From: Favolaschia claudopus
Taxonomy: Eukaryota; Basidiomycota; Agaricomycetes; Agaricales; Mycenaceae
Length of the DNA: 64,000 bases
Assembly: GCA_037176885.1 (NCBI GenBank)
Contig: JAWWNJ010000046.1
Span: forward strand, 930,001 to 994,000
Direction of reading: 5' to 3'
A model generated the notes under the pieces. It saw nothing but the letters and a program-made list of their open reading frames with translations. It made no database searches and was not told the origin of the DNA. Below, in pieces: positions 58,681-64,000 of this stretch. The position numbers were made by a program, and so were the translations under genes. Within the stretch, counting starts at the first letter, position 1, and every line of letters begins with the position of its first letter.

Positions 58681-58929
58681 CTTTTTTGCTCGTGCATTAC
58701 CGAAAGACTCATTCGGAGAATAACGAATGATTCTCTCGGAATGTGCGACAAAAAATTACCACCACAATGACCGTGGCGCGAGCAAAAAGGATCCGCAGAG
58801 GTAGTGATGCGTCCAGCGAGAGTGAAGATCACGTCCAGGGATGAAGAAAAAAAAAAATGTCCCAAAAGTCTGAATTCAAGGGGCAGAGGTATAGCGGAGC
58901 TGATTCAGAGGCATTGGTAATTGTGGTCA

Positions 58930-61900
58930 TATGGATGCTTTGCCCCCCAGCATAGACATAGACAGGATTACCGATTTGAAAAGTGCGAAGGAAGGTCTAT
59001 GGGCATTCATGTAATTGGAATTTCATCCTTGAAATCCCTCGCAGAGAGACGAGGCAGGGACACTTTGCCCCCCAGCCAAGGTAGAAATGTCGAAAGAGAC
59101 ATGGGCAATGAGATAACATTCAAAACCACCACAGCGGGTTTGCTACGCCCACACGAGAGGGAGTCAATCTTAATTGACTCGACCTCCAAAGCAATCCGAC
59201 AGAGCTCTGGACCAACGAGCTTGAGATGAGACCCAAATAGAGCTCGAGCGTGTACGGCGAGGATGACGGCAATGAATACGACGTCGAAACCAGTGGTTCC
59301 GAGATGCATGGGAGAACAGCGAGATGGAGGCGAAGATGACAGTGAGAAACTCGCCACATCAACGACAGCATAAGAGACGGCGGACGCAGCGATTGATTTG
59401 GCATGTAGGGCGTAGAGAGCGACATTTGCTTCAATGAGGCGATAAGAGTGCCATAACACAAATTGTAGACGACCCGAGACGACTTCAAACTTAAAATGAC
59501 GCTGAATTTAGAGGCGTGAATTATCAACTCGACAACCTTCACGGTCCAGAGCGGCCAGGCAATGAGAGTCATTCCCAATGACTCGATACAGGGGAGCTCA
59601 ACGCGTCCGGAGTTCACCCAACACAGATATAAGAGAAAGAAACCATGACTGAGCGCGACGCCTTGAAGCGGAGCTCGAAGTGTAACACATGGGTGATGCG
59701 TTGGAATGCAAAACAGCGGAAAGAGAGACGTTGTTCGACTCGTAGGTGAAGAGTCTCTCTCTTGACGAGAGGCTCGGAACGACGCAGCGGCGGAAGCGAA
59801 AGCAGAGGGAACGGTGTCGCCGATAGACGGAGGCATCGAGGCAGAAGTTGGTGACTGAGGAGAACCGTAGCCGCTTTGACGGTCGGTGTTCGACCTCAAT
59901 GTCGAAGACATACCTCCTCGTTAAACGAAGCATGCGCGATGGCAGAGGCGCGAGGCGCATGTAGCGAGGTGGATCGGGGCTGCAGCTATCGCGTGAAGGG
60001 AGGCGGCACGAGAGCGGCGGAAAGAACAAAAACACTAGCACCTCCGCCCTCGCTTCGCAATCGTCGCATCAAACCAGACCTTGCCAATGCCAAAGAAGGT
60101 CGTCCGGGGATACTGTAGTAGCCGCATTGACGCAGCCACGCAATCGAGAGAGGCAGCGGAGTGCGTAATGCGACGCACCCACTTCGTTCCTTAACAACTC
60201 TTCCTCCTCAATTTATCTCTCATCTCTTCTCATTTCCCCCTCCCTAGGAGTCCCCGACAACTCAACGACGGGTCTGAAGACTTGAGATAGCGGCGGCACT
60301 TGGCGCTTGGGCTCGAACGAAAGGCGTAAGCAAAGGACCGGTGCAGATGGAGGGCCTCGAGCCTCAACGAAAGCAAAGAGACACAGCATTGAGATGGTGC
60401 GAAACCGCACCCTCGACGTCTCTTACAGCAGAGGGAGGGCGTACGAGGCAAGGTGAGGGAAAAGGAACAGAGCACCGCGTCGATGACGACGGCGTGGGAG
60501 ACAGCGAAGGCGAATAACAGAAGTAACTATTCCTGAGGGTATTCGCAGACTCTTATTCATAGTCCCCACTGCCCCCCAGTCGGCGAGCACCCGAAGAAAA
60601 AATTTCCCGCGAAAATCTCGCTACGCATTCAAATTGTACGGTACGTGTCAACCTGGTCCCTCGGATTCCAATGTATGCCATCCTTAAGATATTTGCCATT
60701 GACACGAGTGATTTTGTATTAACAGTTTCTGGATGAGTCGCGAACACGACTCTACCTCGCCGGTACGGCGACAATCGCGGCAGTACATAGTCTAAAGATT
60801 GACGCGAGCTTGAACCTAAGCGTAGACGGAGATCGAGCTGAATACAGCGATCTCGACGTCAGTTATACGAGTCCGGGTTCTAGCCCTGATTAGGCTGCGC
60901 GTAGTAAACGCGTTGTACGACACAACGGCAGAGGCGACAAGGGTGGCGCATTGACGGTATTGAGCAGTCGTGCCGTCGCGCCGCGCCTCGACGTCGCCGG
61001 AAGACGGAGGGTATCCGGTGTGGTGAGCTTCCTCGAACGACGGCGTAGGTGGTAGAGGCGCCGCGTGTCAACGTCTCTATCGGACGGAGGAAAATCGGCG
61101 TTGAGAGCCACTCGAAACGGCGATCGAGGCGTCGGGGAAGAGACGGCGTCAAAGCGGCAAACGTGTTGTCAGACCGAGAAATGCCACACGTTGCCGCGGG
61201 GACAGAAACCGCGCCGGGCCTCACATCTTGTAGAAGGAGGACGTCCGACGCTGAAAGCTGGGCCTTCTAGTCCATGGTAGGTCGAGAACGGCGGTGGAGC
61301 GGGCGCAAAAGTCGAAATTGTCGCGTGGTCGCGCGCGGACCGCGAAGACGGGAGTGGTGCGTCGGAACGCGGAGGAAAGGCGCGGAAGAGTGGGCGACCG
61401 TCAAAGCGACAACGGCGGTATGAGAGGACGAGAGACGGTGGAGACGGCGAAAGCGAATGAAGAAGCGCCGGCGTCCGACTCGCAGACACCGGGCTTCCAT
61501 CTTGAGGTGCGAGTGGTGGCGGTAGACGTACGCGAGCGAATCGCCCCGGCAGGCATTCTTGCCGTTGTACAGGGCCTCGACGTCACTTGGGGACGGAGGG
61601 TATCCCGTTATGTAGAAACAACGGCGCGGGGCGGTATCGACGACGCAGGCGGTCGTACCGGGCCTCGACGTTGCTTGGATACGGAGAGCGTCCGGCGCGA
61701 CGAGCTCCTCGAGAAGAGGCGGCGGCGTCGCATTCAAGGAAGTCGCGATGGGCGTCGGGGTCACTGGGTCTCGACTTTGACGGGGTTCTTCCACCCACGG
61801 TCAGCACGCTGCTGTGAGTTGAAAGTCGTTGGTGGCGGGTACCACCTCGACGACGACGTGAGAGATTCAGCGTCAACGCGGCGAACTTGACGTCGAATCG

Positions 61901-63950
61901 TATGCTACACATCGCATCGGATGTCGAGAAAGCGCCCGGCCTCAACGTCTGGTAGACGGAGGACGTCCGGCGCTGAACCTTGCTTGGAAGATGGAGCATC
62001 GAGTCGATGGCGCGGTCGACAAAATACTGCGAGGCGGCATGAAGAGCCGTACGCTCGCAAAGGGGGAGACAGGCGTTAAGAAACGACGAGAGTGGCAGAG
62101 GAGACGAACGGCTCGTCACAACGGCGGCGGCGTCGAGAAGTGAGGACGTCGGCGAAGAAGATTGCAAGCAGAGGCTCACGGCGGAGGGCAGGAGATGGAC
62201 GGCGTAACGTCGAATGTGTTCTCAAAACTCGACGCGCGACGGCGATATCGCGGCGTCGTACCGGGCCTCGACGTCGTTTGAAGACGGAGAGCGTCCGGTG
62301 TCCAGGACGACGGCGCAGGTGGTAGAAGTAGCAGACGGCGGGAGCGAAGACGCCAGCGTCGCAAGAGCGCCCCTTGACACCGACGGACTGCAGGGGCGTT
62401 GGAATTCTGCGGAGCCTCGACGTCTCATGTAGACGGAGGGCGTCCCGCTCGACGGACGAATGGTACAAGTGACGTCGCCGACGTAGCGGTAGCGGACGTA
62501 CAGACGATGGTGGCGATGGGACGCTGAACGGCCGAGAGTGAGGTGGATGAGCGAGGTGCGCGCGCGGTCACGGTGTCGAGCCGGGCCTCACCGTCGTGGA
62601 GACGGAGGGCGTCCGGTGTTGGAAGTCGCTCGAGGCGGCGGCAGAGACGATGTGCGAGAGGGCGCGAGAAACGCCGTGAACGGATTGACTCACTTCACTT
62701 CTCCCACCCCTGTTGTTCCACACTTCCTTCCTCTCCCTTTCATTCCACCCAAGGTTTCTACACAGACGGAAGAAGCCGCGTTTTTGAAGCGTAGATGGTG
62801 GCTCGTCGCGGTACCGACATGGAAAGTGAGAGTGGCGCAATGGCCGCTTGAGCGCCGCTTGCAAGGCGGCCTCGAGTGCGTCGATGTAACGCCGGGCCTC
62901 GACATCTCTTGGAGATGGAGGGCGTCCGGGATGTGCTGGGGACAACCAAGGTGGTGGGAAGGAAAGAAGAGAGGGCGCTGCCACGTCGACGACGGCGGCG
63001 TGGGAGACGACGGCGACAACGCGGCGATCGGGACATCGGCTCCGACGCCGCACGACGCCGCGGCTGAATGTTAAGCAAAGAAGGGACTCGTCATGCGGCG
63101 AGCAGTCGTCGTGCAGAGATGACGAGCGAGCGGGAATGGAAGAGGGGGAGACATGGCCTCGTTGACGACAACGGCGTAAGAAACGACGGCAGCGGCGGTC
63201 GAATCGAGGATAGCGGAGGCGTCGGGGAACGTGGAGGTCGTCGTACGACATTCGTCGCGGGCAGATACGGTGGTCGCGGCGTAAGGAGAGCGAAGGTGAT
63301 TAAGACTCACGTCCATTCTATTTTCCCCATTTCCCGCTCTTCACCAGCTCTTCTGAAATTCGTCATTGAGCGGCCAGGTGGTGAATTGGGTCAGAACGGA
63401 GCTTGATGACAAGGTAGCGTAAGACTGGTAGGTGGGGTTGGCGATGTCGTGGTCGTCGTCGTCCCTCGGCCAGGTCGTGGTAGAAAGTAAAAAGAATATA
63501 TTCACACTATGTATCATACATGGGAGCTCGACGCGTTCGGAGCTCACCAGTACGGATAACAATGAATAGAAAAACAAACCGAGCGCGACACAGCGAAGTG
63601 GAGCTCAAAGTCTGTTACTCAAGTCCGAGCTCACGCCGTCAGCGGAGCTCAAGGACGTAAGTGCAGAAGAACGGTTCTCAAAACCACTCTTCGAGGTCAC
63701 AATCTTGAGGCGTCGAAGACACATGAGAAGGTGTTGCGTGGGGTGTCGCTCCCGAGGTAAAAGGACAAGGTAAAGAAACGAAGGTCGGGGCGATGGATGA
63801 CGTGTCCCTCCCGAGCGAATGAAGAAAGTGCGGGAGGCGAACGTAGCGCCTCACCTGACCACTAGCGAGATGCGGGAGATAAGCGCAGCTCGGGGGAACT
63901 CGCAGATGGCGGGGTACTCCGTCGAGGAGGTGGTGAGGTGCGAAATATGG
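58930..63950. repeat. Degenerate dispersed repeat array
   Basis: A roughly 40-bp motif with core CCGGGCCTCGACGTC ... GACGGAGGGCGTCCGG occurs about ten times: near 60406, 60981, 61213, 61571, 61658, 61935, 62261, 62411, 62581 and 62892. Copies are separated by 90-570 bp. A second motif (GACGACGGCGTxxGAxACGACGG) accompanies several copies. On the minus strand the first motif reads as variants of GRPPSPRDVEARYD. Two longer similar blocks around GAGCTCAACGCGTCCGGAG (59580-59680 and 63520-63615) bracket the array in direct orientation. Frames are broken; no intact gene is supported. Confidence 0.55.
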
Positions 63951-64000
63951 AATAAGAGGCTTTTGATGAAGCCTCCCTGTGTGTCCACCAATGTGACGGT

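Noticed and set aside
61294..61890. 198-codon plus-strand frame in the repeat array
   Set aside because: GC-rich repeat sequence keeps several frames open at once on both strands; none is favoured by homology.

Overview
The window reads as nuclear DNA of a mushroom-forming basidiomycete (Agaricomycetes, probably Agaricales; a Mycena-like genome would fit, but this is inference). The reasons are genes cut by many 45-65 nt GT..AG introns, expanded F-box, BTB/POZ and MYND families, a Tup1-type corepressor, a secreted GH35 beta-galactosidase, and many small inverted-repeat elements. No rRNA, tRNA, CRISPR array or bacterial-type operon is visible. Gene models were built by hand from splice signals and reading-frame continuity; exon coordinates are given where frames close exactly.

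Left part (1-27 kb): four related F-box loci (one upstream copy, one relic, two adjacent intact genes), a single-pass membrane protein at 2.2-3.6 kb, inverted-repeat elements at 5.25-6.7 kb, and a decayed Tup1 copy at 7.3-8.1 kb. Three tandem genes encode a one-pass membrane protein with a beta-sandwich-like ectodomain (13.2-19.6 kb). They are followed by a MITE, a Cys-rich protein, and a striking exon-repeat gene (22.3-24.4 kb) that is a distant paralogue of the 2.2 kb gene. Both of those genes carry the same upstream palindrome and a near-identical upstream mini-ORF. Then come a coiled-coil F-box gene and a small membrane protein.

Middle part (27-42 kb): a foldback element with 105-bp terminal inverted repeats and 9-bp target duplications, a MYND zinc-finger gene, a gene-poor stretch, a Zn2Cys6 regulator, a 13-exon beta-galactosidase convergent to it, a small MITE, and an intact tup1.

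Right part (42-57 kb): a BTB/POZ cluster of four intact genes and one deletion-fusion pseudogene, explained by duplication of a convergent gene pair. Next are a 1094-residue pseudokinase-like protein with a run of nine symmetric phase-1 exons, a seven-helix membrane protein, and a UstYa/DUF3328 protein with both HxxHC motifs. The last 6-7 kb hold retroelement-like debris and a degenerate repeat array.

The strongest candidate for something undescribed is the gene pair at 2.2 and 22.3 kb: a short N-terminal membrane anchor, an SPLR-containing module encoded by phase-0 exons, a 405-bp tandem three-exon repeat in one member, and conserved upstream control sequence.
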